Source: Oxynema aestuarii AP17 (GTDB lineage: Bacteria > Cyanobacteriota > Cyanobacteriia > Cyanobacteriales > Laspinemataceae). Taken from it: a DNA stretch of 64,000 nt. A model generated the notes under the pieces. That model was given only the letters and a program-made list of their open reading frames with translations. It had not been told where the DNA came from and ran no database searches. The stretch lies in the NCBI RefSeq assembly GCF_012295525.1, contig NZ_CP051167.1:2294001-2358000 (forward strand), given 5' to 3'. The position numbers and the translations under genes were made by a program. Shown one piece after another: positions 9,312-17,580 of the stretch (the stretch's first letter is position 1; each line of letters opens with the position of its first letter).

Positions 9312-10598
9312 TTATCCCGTAGCCTCCAAGGAAGAAGACTCGGCAATCGAACGGCGATCGCCTAGAGAGGTATTTGGGGAGAGGCGCCGCACGGGTAAAG
9401 TCACCGTCACCGTGGTTCCCACGTCGAGTTCGCTGTCAATTTCAATTTGTCCCCCGTGCAGCTCCACACAACGTTTGACAATCGCCAATCCCAACCCGGT
9501 TCCTTGAATCGTCGCAACGTTGCTGCCTCGCTGAAACGCTTGGAAAATAGCCCGTCGTTCGGTGGCAGGCACCCCGATGCCGCGATCGCGAACTTGCAAG
9601 CACACGATCGCCGAACAGGTATCGTCCGCAGGCTCTAACTGCGCTACCCCTCCCAAAATCTGGTAACGGTTCGCTTCCTGGCCGTCGCTGCCGAGATCCG
9701 CATCCTCCCGGTGGAGGTCGCGACAACGGACGATTAACTCGATCGCTCCTCCGCCGGGGGAGTATTTAATCGCATTAGACAATAAATTGGTTAAAATTTG
9801 TTGCAATAGTTGGCCGTCGAGTATTAAATTCTGGCAGTCCCCTTCAAAATTCAAGGCGATTTCGCGGCGGGGATCCCCCGCTTCGGCCACTAATGCCCGA
9901 CACCATTGTTCGAGATCCAAGACCAAAGGATTGAACTCCAATTGACCCGATTGCGCCAGATCGATCGACAATACATCGCGCACTAATTGACTCAAGTGCC
10001 CGGCAGCAGTTTGAATCCGTTGTAAATGTTTTTTTCTTTTGTCTTCACCCCACCTCGGCCAATAACATTCGAGCAGTTCTGCCGAGGAAATAATGGCTGT
10101 TAAAGGAGTTTGATATTCGTGAGAAATCGTCGTCACGATGCCCGAGCGCAAGGCATTGAGTTCTCGTTCGCGCTCCAACGCTTTGAGAATTTCTCGTTCC
10201 GCTTGCTTTTCCTGCAACAAACGCTGGACGCGCCTGCGTAACACGGCCCAGTGGATCGGTTTGGTGATGTAGTCCGTGGCCCCCACTTGAAAGGCTCGGT
10301 CTACGGAATCTTCGTCTTCCAAACTGGTGATCATTAAAATCGGCGTACTTTTAAGTTCCGAGACCGCTTGTATTTGCTGGCAACAGGCAAACCCATCCAA
10401 ACCCGGCATTCGCGCGTCGAGCAATACCATGTCGGGCTGAATTTGGCGGTACGCTTCAACGCCCTCCAATCCATTACTGGCTTCGGCGACGCGATACCCT
10501 TCTTTGATCATGGCGCGACGCAACATCATGCGAGTGGTGCGATCGTCGTCCACGAGGAGAATGAGGGGGGAGTGGGTCGGTGAAAAGTTAATATTCAT
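9312..10598 (-). CDS. Receiver-histidine kinase hybrid
   Basis: 428 residues, soluble. N-terminal receiver (phospho-acceptor Asp61 in 'VLLDARMPG', Lys in 'DYITKPI'), a coiled linker (~125-150), HisKA with His160 in 'TISHEYQTPL' (Tyr-Gln in place of the common Phe-Arg), and HATPase_c with the N-box 'LLSNAIKYSPGGG', 'DRGIGVP' and 'GTGLGLAIVKRCVELHGG'. This layout is common in cyanobacterial phosphorelays, in which an upstream kinase phosphorylates the receiver. About 70 extra residues lie between the N and G1 boxes ('CRDLHREDADLGSDGQ'). No paired regulator is adjacent on the same strand; the OmpR regulator at 11517 is divergent and is separated from it by an IS605 relic. Confidence 0.9.
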   Translation of the reverse strand: MNINFSPTHSPLILLVDDDRTTRMMLRRAMIKEGYRVAEASNGLEGVEAYRQIQPDMVLLDARMPGLDGFACCQQIQAVSELKSTPILMITSLEDEDSVDRAFQVGATDYITKPIHWAVLRRRVQRLLQEKQAEREILKALERERELNALRSGIVTTISHEYQTPLTAIISSAELLECYWPRWGEDKRKKHLQRIQTAAGHLSQLVRDVLSIDLAQSGQLEFNPLVLDLEQWCRALVAEAGDPRREIALNFEGDCQNLILDGQLLQQILTNLLSNAIKYSPGGGAIELIVRCRDLHREDADLGSDGQEANRYQILGGVAQLEPADDTCSAIVCLQVRDRGIGVPATERRAIFQAFQRGSNVATIQGTGLGLAIVKRCVELHGGQIEIDSELDVGTTVTVTLPVRRLSPNTSLGDRRSIAESSSLEATG

Positions 10599-11516
10599 AT
10601 TTCAAAAACTTGCCAGATTGACGAGGTTTTGGCCAATTGGTCGCTCTCCCCAAACGAGGCGATCGCGCCTCATGTGAATGGCAGTAGAAATCCGTAGAAC
10701 TCTATTATCTCTGGAATCTCCCTCAATTGCCTAGATTGGAATGGGCAGCAGCGATCGCTTCTTTCTTTTTAGTATGCCCTCGCTTGTGAGTTTGTTGGCC
10801 GTTCTCGATTTGACGAGAGTCGAGACCTGTTGTTAACCCTCTACCCCAGTTCACACTCAAGACCGAGATCGGGTCGAGCCTTGAAGTCGTTACGCAGCTT
10901 AGAAAGATCGTGACATGAGATTGACAATTCCCATGGATTTATCTCTAAATTCTTATAACTTCCTTCTCCTAGGAGATAAGATCGGGAGGCTCCCCGAGTA
11001 ACCTGTCCCGATTTGTGTGACGATGGGTAAAGCTCAGAGAGCAACCCGTCCTATCTTTTAAGGGCAGCGTTCTCGGGGGTTCCGCTCTTCCTGGGGGCTA
11101 GCTCGAATCGACTGGGGGCAAACGGCTCTGGCGATCGCATCTTTGGCTCTACCCTTACAGATTTCCTTTCCCCAAGAGATCGAATGGCTCGACTTCTCGA
11201 CCGCATGGGCGAGATCTTCCGCATTTAGAATGGCAAGATAGTGCTGAGGTAACCACCATTTTCGATGCTGATGCGACCTGCTAAACAAGGGGACTCGAAA
11301 CCTCCGAAGACCTCGGAACGATTTTCTGCCAAGCTGGGAAGCCCGCCTCGTATTCGGTAGGCTTGGGGTCAGGAAAATGTCACAATGCTGGATAAATGAT
11401 TGTTAGTGTTGTCCTGTTTTCGGGAAATCGTGTAAATTTCTCCAGTCTGGCATCGGCTCTGAGATGTCAGCGTCTTCGATCGTTCTTACCCAGTTCACAC
11501 CGCATTTGTTGTAGCT
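10599..11516. other. Intergenic region with decayed IS200/IS605 element
   Basis: ~900 nt without an intact gene. The right half ends in an IS605-like right end (11336-11383). The upstream plus-strand sequence may be a much-decayed tnpB 3' end, but stops occur in every frame and no zinc-finger or RuvC motif survives. Antisense frames at 10841-11288 show no family resemblance. Confidence 0.45.
11336..11383 (+). mobile_element. IS200/IS605-type right end (relic)
   Basis: GGGAAGCCCGCC..., an AAGCC/GGCTT hairpin, then ...AAAATGTCAC. The plan matches the relic at 14311-14357 (GGGAAGCCCGC...GGATGTCAC) and the right ends of cyanobacterial tnpB elements, where this segment forms the 3' part of the omega-RNA. 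It points toward the OmpR regulator that starts at 11517. Confidence 0.55.
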
Positions 11517-12236
11517 ATGGCTCCTGCCAAGATTCTTGTCGTTGATGACGATCCTGCCATCCGCAATTTGATCTATCGCTTTCTGAGTCAGCAAGAGTAT
11601 CAAATGGAGTCGGCAGAGGATGGAAAAAAAGCTCTAGAGAGTTTTGAAAAATTTAACCCCGATCTGGTGATTCTTGACGTTAATTTGCCGGATACCACCG
11701 GGTATCAGCTTTGTCAGGAAATGCAAAAACGCACGGGGGTTTTTGTCTTGATGCTGACCAGTCGCACCGATGAAGCTGATAAAATTCGAGGGTTTAATTT
11801 GGGGGCGGATGACTACATCACCAAGCCCTTTAGTCTGGTCGAACTCGGAGCCAGGGTGGGGGCGCTTTTGAAACGACAGCGTGTCGTCCAAACCGCCGAA
11901 CAGCCGTCTTTGACCTTCGGCGCGATGTGTATCGATCCGGTGCGTCGCGAGGTGACTCTCAACGAAAAACCTGTTTCTTTAACGGCTTTGGAATTTGATT
12001 TACTTTACTTTTTGGCCAGTCATCCCGGTCGTGTTTGGCGGCGATCGGAATTGTTACAGGAAGTTTGGGATTATGACTACGTGGGTGACCAGCGCGTGGT
12101 AGACGTTCATATCGGCCAAATCCGACGCAAAATCGAACCGGATACGGGGAGTCCTTCACTGATTCAAACCGTCCGAGGGGTGGGCTACAAGTTTGAGATT
12201 CAAAGTTCGGATCGATCGCCGGAAATGGAAGTATGA
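11517..12236 (+). CDS. OmpR-family response regulator
   Basis: 239 residues. Receiver ~1-122 with acidic pair Asp10-Asp12, phospho-acceptor Asp54 ('VILDVNLPD'), Thr/Ser switch ('MLTSRTD') and 'DDYITKPFS'. Winged-helix DNA-binding domain ~130-228 with 'LTALEFDLLYFLASHPG', 'LQEVWDYDYVGDQRVVDVHI' and 'TVRGVGYKFE'. A transcription factor of the PhoB/OmpR type. The sequence differs from RpaA and RpaB and no symbol is assigned. No kinase is adjacent on the same strand. The promoter region abuts an IS605 right end ~130 nt upstream. Confidence 0.92.
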   Translation: MAPAKILVVDDDPAIRNLIYRFLSQQEYQMESAEDGKKALESFEKFNPDLVILDVNLPDTTGYQLCQEMQKRTGVFVLMLTSRTDEADKIRGFNLGADDYITKPFSLVELGARVGALLKRQRVVQTAEQPSLTFGAMCIDPVRREVTLNEKPVSLTALEFDLLYFLASHPGRVWRRSELLQEVWDYDYVGDQRVVDVHIGQIRRKIEPDTGSPSLIQTVRGVGYKFEIQSSDRSPEMEV

Positions 12237-12822
12237 ATGCGAAGACCGAGCGGTTGCGGGGGGCGATCTCTGGAACCGTCTCAATCTTTGTGGGTTTTGC
12301 TGGGTGTCGGTCGGTATTTTGGGGTCGATCGCCGTTGGCGTCCGCGATCGGGTCTCGCTGCAATTTGCCCGAGATCGATTGACAATTTTACAGGGTGCAA
12401 TCGATGGGTTCAAACCGCAATTTCAATTATTGAATTAAGCTTTAAGGGTGTCAGCAAATTCGATGACAATTCGATCCAAATTCGAGCCGGACTCAGTAAT
12501 CTTCCAGAAAGTAAAACACGGATTTTTACCCCGATGCCACCGTTAATTTACCCCAAATTTTAGGGTGCTAGGGAACTTAAAAGATGCGATCGAACGGGGT
12601 TTTAAGATCGGATTTCACGACGTTCTACGATGTAAATGAAGGGGATGAAACGATCGAACGGCGAGATCGATCGGCGGGTTTTGATAGGAATTGTTGTAAG
12701 TTTTTTAAGTTGTGAATTTTTGATTTTCTAAATTCAATCGTAACTCTCAGGTCGTTGGCCTCGAAAACTGCTCCCTCGATCGGACAAACGAGCAGTTTTC
12801 GAGGCCAAAAACTTAGAAAAAG
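12237..12822. other. Intergenic region between convergent genes
   Basis: No convincing gene. Short frames directly after the regulator (12232-12563) have unusual composition and no resemblance to a family. Contains the long inverted repeat at 12755-12808. Confidence 0.5.
12755..12808. terminator. 19-bp inverted repeat, probable bidirectional terminator
   Basis: TTGGCCTCGAAAACTGCTC and its exact reverse complement, separated by a 16-nt loop, sit between convergent genes just 15 nt after the hemY stop. There is no U-tract on either strand, so ending transcription is inferred from position and stability only. Confidence 0.5.
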
Positions 12823-14280
12823 TTAGACCGTCGCCGAGGCCAAATATTGGCGGATCTCCGCAGCGCGATCGCGCGCGCGACGAACGCAATCGCCCACCGC
12901 TACCCCGTCACTGTAATTCCCACACAAGTAAAGACCGGGAAACTCCTGCAAGCCGCGATCGATCTGCTCCCAGCGCTGGTGGTGACCCAAGCAATATTGG
13001 GGAATTGCCCGCTTCCAGAGATGAACTGCCAACACCTTCGGGTCTACATCTCGCGCGAGCAGCGTTTTGAGTAAATCTCGATGCACGACCCGAACGATCT
13101 CGTCTTTCTCTAACTCGGCGATCGCCGGATCCCCCGTGCCCCCAATAAAATTAATCAACAAATTCCAACCCTCCGGCGCCCGCCCGGAAAACAAGGACGA
13201 AGACCAAATCGTCCCCAGGGTGCGAATCCCCTGATTTCGGGGAATCAAATTCCCAAAACCATTTAACGGGCGTTTCAACGCCGAAGTGGGATATCCCAAC
13301 ACCACACAAGCCACTGACGGATAGACAAATCCCCGTAAGGCCCGGGCAATCTCCCCGTGGAGGGGATCGAATAAATCAGCCGTCACGTAAGTTGGGGTGG
13401 TCAAGACCACACTGCGCGCTTCTACCCGCTTCGGACCGTCCGGCGTCGAAAACTCGGCAATGTAGGTGTGTCGTTCGGTGGGGCGCACGCGAATTAAGTG
13501 CCAGTTGAGTTGGACTGCGTCTCCGAGGCGATCGGCGATCGCCTCGGGCAAAGTCGCCAATCCTTGACGAAAAGAACCGAGCTGTCCCCGTTTGGGCTGC
13601 GGGACGTTCGGATCTGGGGTGACTTTCGTTTTCGGTTTCTGGCGGCTCGTGCGGACTGCTCCCGCAACCAGTCCGCCCCCTGCTTCTGCCATGCGCGCCA
13701 CACGCCCAAATGCCGCTCGGGCGCTTAACTGTCGCGGATCTCCGGCATAGACCCCGGACACGAACGGTTCGACTAAGCGCTGCAGCACTTCGCGGCCCAA
13801 ATGGCGCTCGAAGAAGGAGGCGACAGTTTCCTCGGAACCCACATCGGCCATTGCCGGGGGGACAAACCCCAAAGCACCGAAGAATGCGCGCAGTTTCCCC
13901 CGCCAAGTAAGCAGTTTTGAGCTAATGATGGCAGGGGGACTCATGGGAACGGGCATTAATTCTCCCTGCCAGTAGACGAAGCGAGGGAGTTTGCCGTCGG
14001 CGAAGACTAATTTATCTTTTAAGCCGACTTCAACGGCTAATTGTAATAACTCTGGGGTCGGCGCAAAACTGTTGGGGCCTTCTTCCCAGAGAAAACCATC
14101 TCCCGATGCGGTAACGATGCGACCTCCCACCCGAGCTTGACTTTCGGCGACGAGAACTTTCGCTGAATGGGCGGTGCCGCTCGATTTCTGTTGCAAGTCG
14201 AATGCAAGCGTCAGGCCCGTAATGCCCGCACCGACGACGAGGGTATCGAGTAAGGTAGATGGATTCGCTGGTTCACTCAT
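12823..14280 (-). CDS. hemY: Protoporphyrinogen IX oxidase, HemY type
   Basis: 485 residues, the usual length for oxygen-dependent protoporphyrinogen oxidase (often also called hemG in cyanobacteria). FAD-binding N-terminus 'LVVGAGITGLTLAFDL' (GxGxxG) and 'ARVGGRIVTA'; 'EEGPNSF' and 'VEPFVSGVYAGDP' are typical of this family; the C-terminal FAD motif is 'GLYLCGNYSDGVAVGDCV'. It converts protoporphyrinogen IX to protoporphyrin IX before the heme/chlorophyll branch, using O2. Many cyanobacteria use the unrelated HemJ instead. An IS605 relic ends 31 nt upstream of the ATG, so the promoter may have been reshaped by the element. Product call firm; acquisition by transfer is only a possibility. Confidence 0.9.
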   Translation of the reverse strand: MSEPANPSTLLDTLVVGAGITGLTLAFDLQQKSSGTAHSAKVLVAESQARVGGRIVTASGDGFLWEEGPNSFAPTPELLQLAVEVGLKDKLVFADGKLPRFVYWQGELMPVPMSPPAIISSKLLTWRGKLRAFFGALGFVPPAMADVGSEETVASFFERHLGREVLQRLVEPFVSGVYAGDPRQLSARAAFGRVARMAEAGGGLVAGAVRTSRQKPKTKVTPDPNVPQPKRGQLGSFRQGLATLPEAIADRLGDAVQLNWHLIRVRPTERHTYIAEFSTPDGPKRVEARSVVLTTPTYVTADLFDPLHGEIARALRGFVYPSVACVVLGYPTSALKRPLNGFGNLIPRNQGIRTLGTIWSSSLFSGRAPEGWNLLINFIGGTGDPAIAELEKDEIVRVVHRDLLKTLLARDVDPKVLAVHLWKRAIPQYCLGHHQRWEQIDRGLQEFPGLYLCGNYSDGVAVGDCVRRARDRAAEIRQYLASATV

Positions 14281-14310
14281 TTCAATAATGTTGACGTTGG
14301 ATGTTTAGCG

Positions 14311-14357
14311 GTGACATCCTCCCGACGCTGACCCTGCGGGTACAGCGCGGGCTTCCC
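14311..14357 (-). mobile_element. IS200/IS605-type right end (relic)
   Basis: On the minus strand: GGGAAGCCCGCGCTGTACC..., a GCGCTG/CAGCG hairpin with inner ACCC/GGGT, then GGGAGGATGTCAC. It is the same plan as 11336-11383. Minus-strand DNA upstream (14360-14540) contains stop-broken frames consistent with a decayed tnpB tail. It ends 31 nt before the hemY start. Confidence 0.6.
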
Positions 14358-14359
14358 AA

Positions 14360-14560
14360 CCGTGCTACGCACCGCTACACTAACGCGATTGGGTATTGCT
14401 GGCCCCCGCCACTTGTCTAGGTTATTGAACCCCGACAGATCGACTTGACAGGCGGTTTCCTTTCCCCAGAGTCCCCGATGCTCTTCGATTCTCTACTTTA
14501 CTACAAGCTATGCCTACGGGTTGCTGCTCTCATCCGCATTGTAGGGCTTTGTCCTTGCCG
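14360..14560 (-). pseudogene. Probable decayed tnpB 3' end
   Basis: Stop-interrupted minus-strand frames leading into the right end at 14311-14357. The relation to tnpB rests on position and on a vague C-terminal resemblance ('DSGERKPPVK'); catalytic motifs are gone. Confidence 0.3.
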
Positions 14561-14585
14561 CCGGGCGGGGAATCGACAAGGGCGA

Positions 14586-14642
14586 GGGATCCAGGTATCC
14601 CGACACTCACCTTTGAGGTAGAGCGCGGGATACCTGGATCCC
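14586..14642. repeat. 17-bp perfect inverted repeat
   Basis: GGGATCCAGGTATCCCG and its exact reverse complement around a 23-nt loop, downstream of the DUF2811 gene. No U-tract follows on either strand. Could be a terminator, a REP-like element or an IS relic end. Confidence 0.55.
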
Positions 14643-14713
14643 CGAACCTTCGATTTAATTGAGAGCAGCTCGCTTTCCTATCCCAGGGGGCGCGATCGCG
14701 CGAAACTGAATCG

Positions 14714-14938
14714 CTACGCCGGATTGTGGAATAACGTTTCGAGATACACCCGTGCCGCTCGATGGTAGTTGCGCGATGATTCTGGGGTGCAACTCTCCCC
14801 ATTTTGCAGTAAAAACAGGGACAGAGCGGCACAAAATACGCGGTCTTGATCCCAATCGGGATGAGTTTCTAAGTATCCTTTGAGCGATTCGTGCAGTTCT
14901 TCGGGGATTTCAGCCAGGATGCTGACGTTGGCTTTCAT
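14714..14938 (-). CDS. DUF2811 small conserved cyanobacterial protein
   Basis: 74 residues starting 'MKANVSILAEIPEELHESLK', followed by 'ETHPDWDQDRVFCAALSLFL'. This matches the DUF2811 family, known essentially from cyanobacteria and of unknown function. The start at 14938 is chosen because GGAGAGG lies ~6 nt upstream and the family begins there; the longer frame up to 15028 is read through repeat DNA. The sequence looks like a short helical protein without membrane segments. Confidence 0.85.
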   Translation of the reverse strand: MKANVSILAEIPEELHESLKGYLETHPDWDQDRVFCAALSLFLLQNGESCTPESSRNYHRAARVYLETLFHNPA

Positions 14939-15000
14939 GGGCAACCTCTCCTTGCGCGCGGGGCTGGAACAACCTCGGGTCTGAGGGGTGGCCGATTGGG

Positions 15001-15038
15001 GCGATTCTCCTGGGGAGATGCTACGCAAACGCCCCCGG
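15001..15038. repeat. Small dispersed repeat, copy 3
   Basis: GCGATTCTCC-TGG-GGAGATGCTACGCAAACG, a diverged copy of the repeat also found at 588, 2722 and 17952. It is the only copy in non-coding DNA, upstream of the DUF2811 gene. Confidence 0.55.
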
Positions 15039-15104
15039 TTCCCTCAGCCAATCGAGGCTAGCGGCTTTATTGTGCGCCGAGAAGGGGTGGGATTGTCAAC
15101 GTTG

Positions 15105-15350
15105 CGAAATGTTAAAAGTGGCGTTTTTGAGTGTTAACTCTGACGAAATAATAGGCATTTGAGTGCATTTTTTGTTACTTAATTTAACAATTTGACCCCA
15201 CGGAAGTGGGGACTCGGGCGATCGCGGAGAAATCCCCAACTCCACCAAAAGAGTGCAACTCGACCGGGATAGCTTGTGGAAAAAACTGTTTAATTTGTGG
15301 AAAACGACGAACCCCTTGTGGAAACCGATGTGGAATCTTTGGGGAAAACG
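15105..15350 (+). other. Phased DnaA-box-like cluster with AT-rich flank (origin-like)
   Basis: Five sites on one strand: TGTGGAAAA at 15275-15283 and 15296-15304, TGTGGAAAC at 15317-15325, TGTGGAATC at 15329-15337 and TGGGGAAAA at 15340-15348. TGTGGAAAA is the complement of TTTTCCACA, the DnaA-box form described for cyanobacteria. Spacings of 21, 21, 12 and 11 nt place the boxes on one face of the helix. An AT-rich stretch (15105-15190) lies just left and could unwind. Flanking genes diverge from here. dnaA/dnaN are not in view, so an origin is a hypothesis; a DnaA titration or regulatory site is the alternative. Confidence 0.5.
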
Positions 15351-15548
15351 AGGACGAAGAATAAGAATTGCAAAATTGAGCAAATTCCTGCTTGTAAAGT
15401 TATAAGACAGTTTCTTGACGGAGAACCCCTTAATTTTGTAACTTTCGATACAGACAAAATCAAGATTCAGGAAAACTCGGGGAATGTCGAGGGGGAGGCG
15501 ATCGCCTTCCCCAGTGGATCGGTCATGGCACAAGGGAAGGATAAGTTG

Positions 15549-15776
15549 ATGAAAATTGAAAATCGCCAGGTCGAATTCAAACGAGTGAGAGACCGACTCG
15601 ATCGCGATCGCTTTCACACCAACACCTGGGTTTTACTCCTACAACGTCCCAGCCCTTTTTGCTACGACGAAGCCTTACTCTTGTGTCGTTATAGCGAAAC
15701 CGAGTGGCTGACGTGGATTCCCGAATATGGAGAAGCGATCCTACCCGAACGCCAACTTTCACAAAGTTACGAATAA
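15549..15776 (+). CDS. Small protein of unknown function (75 aa)
   Basis: 75 residues beginning 'MKIENRQVEFKRVRDRLDRD' and continuing 'TNTWVLLLQRPSPFCYDEAL', 'CRYSETEWLTWIPEYGEAIL'. The start at 15549 is preceded by GGGAAGG at a good distance. The frame stays open upstream to 15297, but that part has non-protein-like composition and crosses the DnaA-box cluster. No domain is recognised; the Trp/Tyr-rich second half looks like a folded protein. Function unknown. Confidence 0.6.
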   Translation: MKIENRQVEFKRVRDRLDRDRFHTNTWVLLLQRPSPFCYDEALLLCRYSETEWLTWIPEYGEAILPERQLSQSYE

Positions 15777-15854
15777 ATTTGCTTGATTCTGGAGTTTCGG
15801 ATTCTCCGAGGGTGCGCCGATGGTGCAATGATGAGAATCCGAAAACAACCCGAC

Positions 15855-16256
15855 TCAACCCATTAACAACACCGTATCGATCGCGTGAATGACGCCGTTA
15901 TCCGCTTCGATATCCGCCGCGATTACGGTGGCATTTTTCACTTCAAAACCTTCGCTACAATCAATCGCAATTGGCGATCCTTCCACAGAAGTGAGTGATG
16001 GCATCTCCTTGAGTTGAGCTTGAGTCAATTTACCCGGAACGACATGATAGGTCAGAATTCGGGTAAGCTGCGGGATATTTTGCAATAAAGTTTGAATCGT
16101 TCCCGGGGGAAGTTTGGCAAATGCCGCATCGTTGGGAGCAAAAACGGTAAACGGACCGGGACTTTTGAGAGTTTCGACTAAATTAGCTGCTTTGACGGCG
16201 GCAACGAGGGTCTCAAACCCCTCATTGCTGACCGCGATCTCGACAATATCCGCCAT
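15855..16256 (-). CDS. Single-domain fasciclin (FAS1) protein
   Basis: 133 residues, one FAS1 domain and no signal peptide ('[20 protein letters not shown]'). The FAS1 landmarks H1 ('[17 protein letters not shown]') and H2 ('[10 protein letters not shown]') and the 'YHVVPGKL' segment are present. CupS, the small partner of CupA in NDH-1MS, has a fasciclin fold and a similar size and lacks a leader; this gene could be a cupS that has moved from its usual place next to cupA (~14 kb away). It could equally be a general cytosolic FAS1 protein. Confidence 0.85.
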   Translation of the reverse strand: MADIVEIAVSNEGFETLVAAVKAANLVETLKSPGPFTVFAPNDAAFAKLPPGTIQTLLQNIPQLTRILTYHVVPGKLTQAQLKEMPSLTSVEGSPIAIDCSEGFEVKNATVIAADIEADNGVIHAIDTVLLMG

Positions 16257-17021
16257 CGAATAACCTCCGTTGGTCGTGTATGGATGCTGAATTGCTTAAG
16301 AAGATCTTAAGATAATCTTTGAAATTCAGGTTAGTCCGATCGCTCGGATAGGGAAAATTAATGTCTCAGATCCCCGATCTCGAAGGAAAAATCGCGGTTA
16401 GATGGGGATTGCGATCGCTGCCGGAGACGTTTACTTTTACGAAGTTCGCAGTCCTGAAGGATACCGCCATCTCGATTTCAAATCCTTTCCCTGGCCGGAG
16501 GCGGCCTTAGATGATGCTAGAGAGGAAATCGATCGGCGATCGCAATTTTTGAGATCGGCTCAGAAGCCCTTTAGGGATCGGTAGAGATCGGGGCGAGCGA
16601 TAGAAATGAAAATTCAGATAAAAACGAGAAAAGATTTAGAGAAGAATTGAGAAAAAAATTAGGAAAGATAGAAGGAAAAACTCTAAAATTTTTACATAAA
16701 AAATCAATAAAATTCGATTCAAAATAGATCCTCAAAGGATCTGAGGAGGAGGACGGGGAAGAGGTCGGCGATCGCGAGGGGAGAGAACCCCAGTCAATTT
16801 AGAGGGCGATCGCGGGTAGTCAAGGGTTTGAGGGGGAGGTTTGTAAAAACAAGCGAATCAAATTTAATGTCAATTTCTACAAAAAGATGTTAAATTTCAG
16901 GAAAAGCGGTGTTTGCTGTTATTGAACGTCGAACAACTCGACCATTGCTACTCAAAAGCTCCAGACTGCGATCGCGCCCCGAGGGCGATTGTTCTCGATC
17001 TAGTCGAGCGGGGAATCTAAC
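16257..17021. other. Intergenic region, AT-rich
   Basis: A short frame at 16402-16584 (60 codons, 'RSPEGYRHLDFKSFPWPEA') is protein-like in its middle but has no recognised family and no clear ribosome site; possibly a gene fragment. The remainder (16600-17000) is AT-rich with nothing else recognised. Confidence 0.4.
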
Positions 17022-17420
17022 ATGAAAACTGTTCTCATCGTTGAAGATAATCCGATCAACGTCCAAGTTTTTTCCAAAATTTTGACCAAGCGAGGCGGTT
17101 TGGCAGTCAAACATACCGAAGATGTCGAAGAAGTGTTGCAAATTGCCCACACCAAAACAGCCGACGTCATTTTAATGGATGTGGCCTTGGCGAACAGTCG
17201 CTACCAGGGTCAACCCATCGACGGGGTGCAAATCACCCAAATGCTCAAAGCCGACCCCGCCACTGCGGCATTACCCGTGATTTTAGTAACCGCCAACGCC
17301 ATGGCAGGCGATCGCGAAGAACTGCTGGCGCAAAGTGGTGCAGATGGTTATATTGCCAAACCCGTGATCGACTATCAAGCCTTTTTATCGGAAATTCTGT
17401 CTAAAATCGATCCAAAATAA
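17022..17420 (+). CDS. CheY-like single-domain response regulator
   Basis: 132 residues, receiver only. Acidic pair Glu8-Asp9 ('VLIVEDNPINV'), phospho-acceptor Asp53 ('VILMDVALANS'), Thr in 'ILVTANAMAGDRE' and Lys in 'DGYIAKPVI'. A short insert ('ANSRYQGQPIDGV') replaces the usual MPxxDG turn. It has no output domain, so it acts by protein contact or in a phosphorelay. It lies 160 nt before the CHAT gene in the same direction and may belong to that cluster. Confidence 0.9.
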   Translation: MKTVLIVEDNPINVQVFSKILTKRGGLAVKHTEDVEEVLQIAHTKTADVILMDVALANSRYQGQPIDGVQITQMLKADPATAALPVILVTANAMAGDREELLAQSGADGYIAKPVIDYQAFLSEILSKIDPK

Positions 17421-17580
17421 CCTCGATCGAGACCCCCTCACTGGAGCGAGGGAAATTCGAGAGCCGAATTCGGGGCGATCGCACCAGTCCAAACCACCAA
17501 ATTTCAAGCCCTAGTGGCGTTGTCGTTGGTTTTGGCTAGAATCAGGACTCGACTACCCGACCCGACGGCTGAAAACGAGC

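Noticed and set aside
10841-11288. Two minus-strand frames upstream of the OmpR regulator
   Set aside because: No ribosome sites, no family match, and they lie opposite to the IS605 relic.
12193-12563. Frames overlapping and following the OmpR regulator
   Set aside because: Arg/Trp/Cys-rich, no convincing ribosome site or family; read-through of HIP1-containing DNA.
15297-15548. N-terminal extension of the 75-aa protein
   Set aside because: Runs through the DnaA-box cluster; no ribosome site; composition unlike the rest.
15096-15617. 173-codon minus-strand frame across the DnaA-box region
   Set aside because: Low-complexity Phe/Leu composition from AT-rich DNA and conflict with the 15549 gene.
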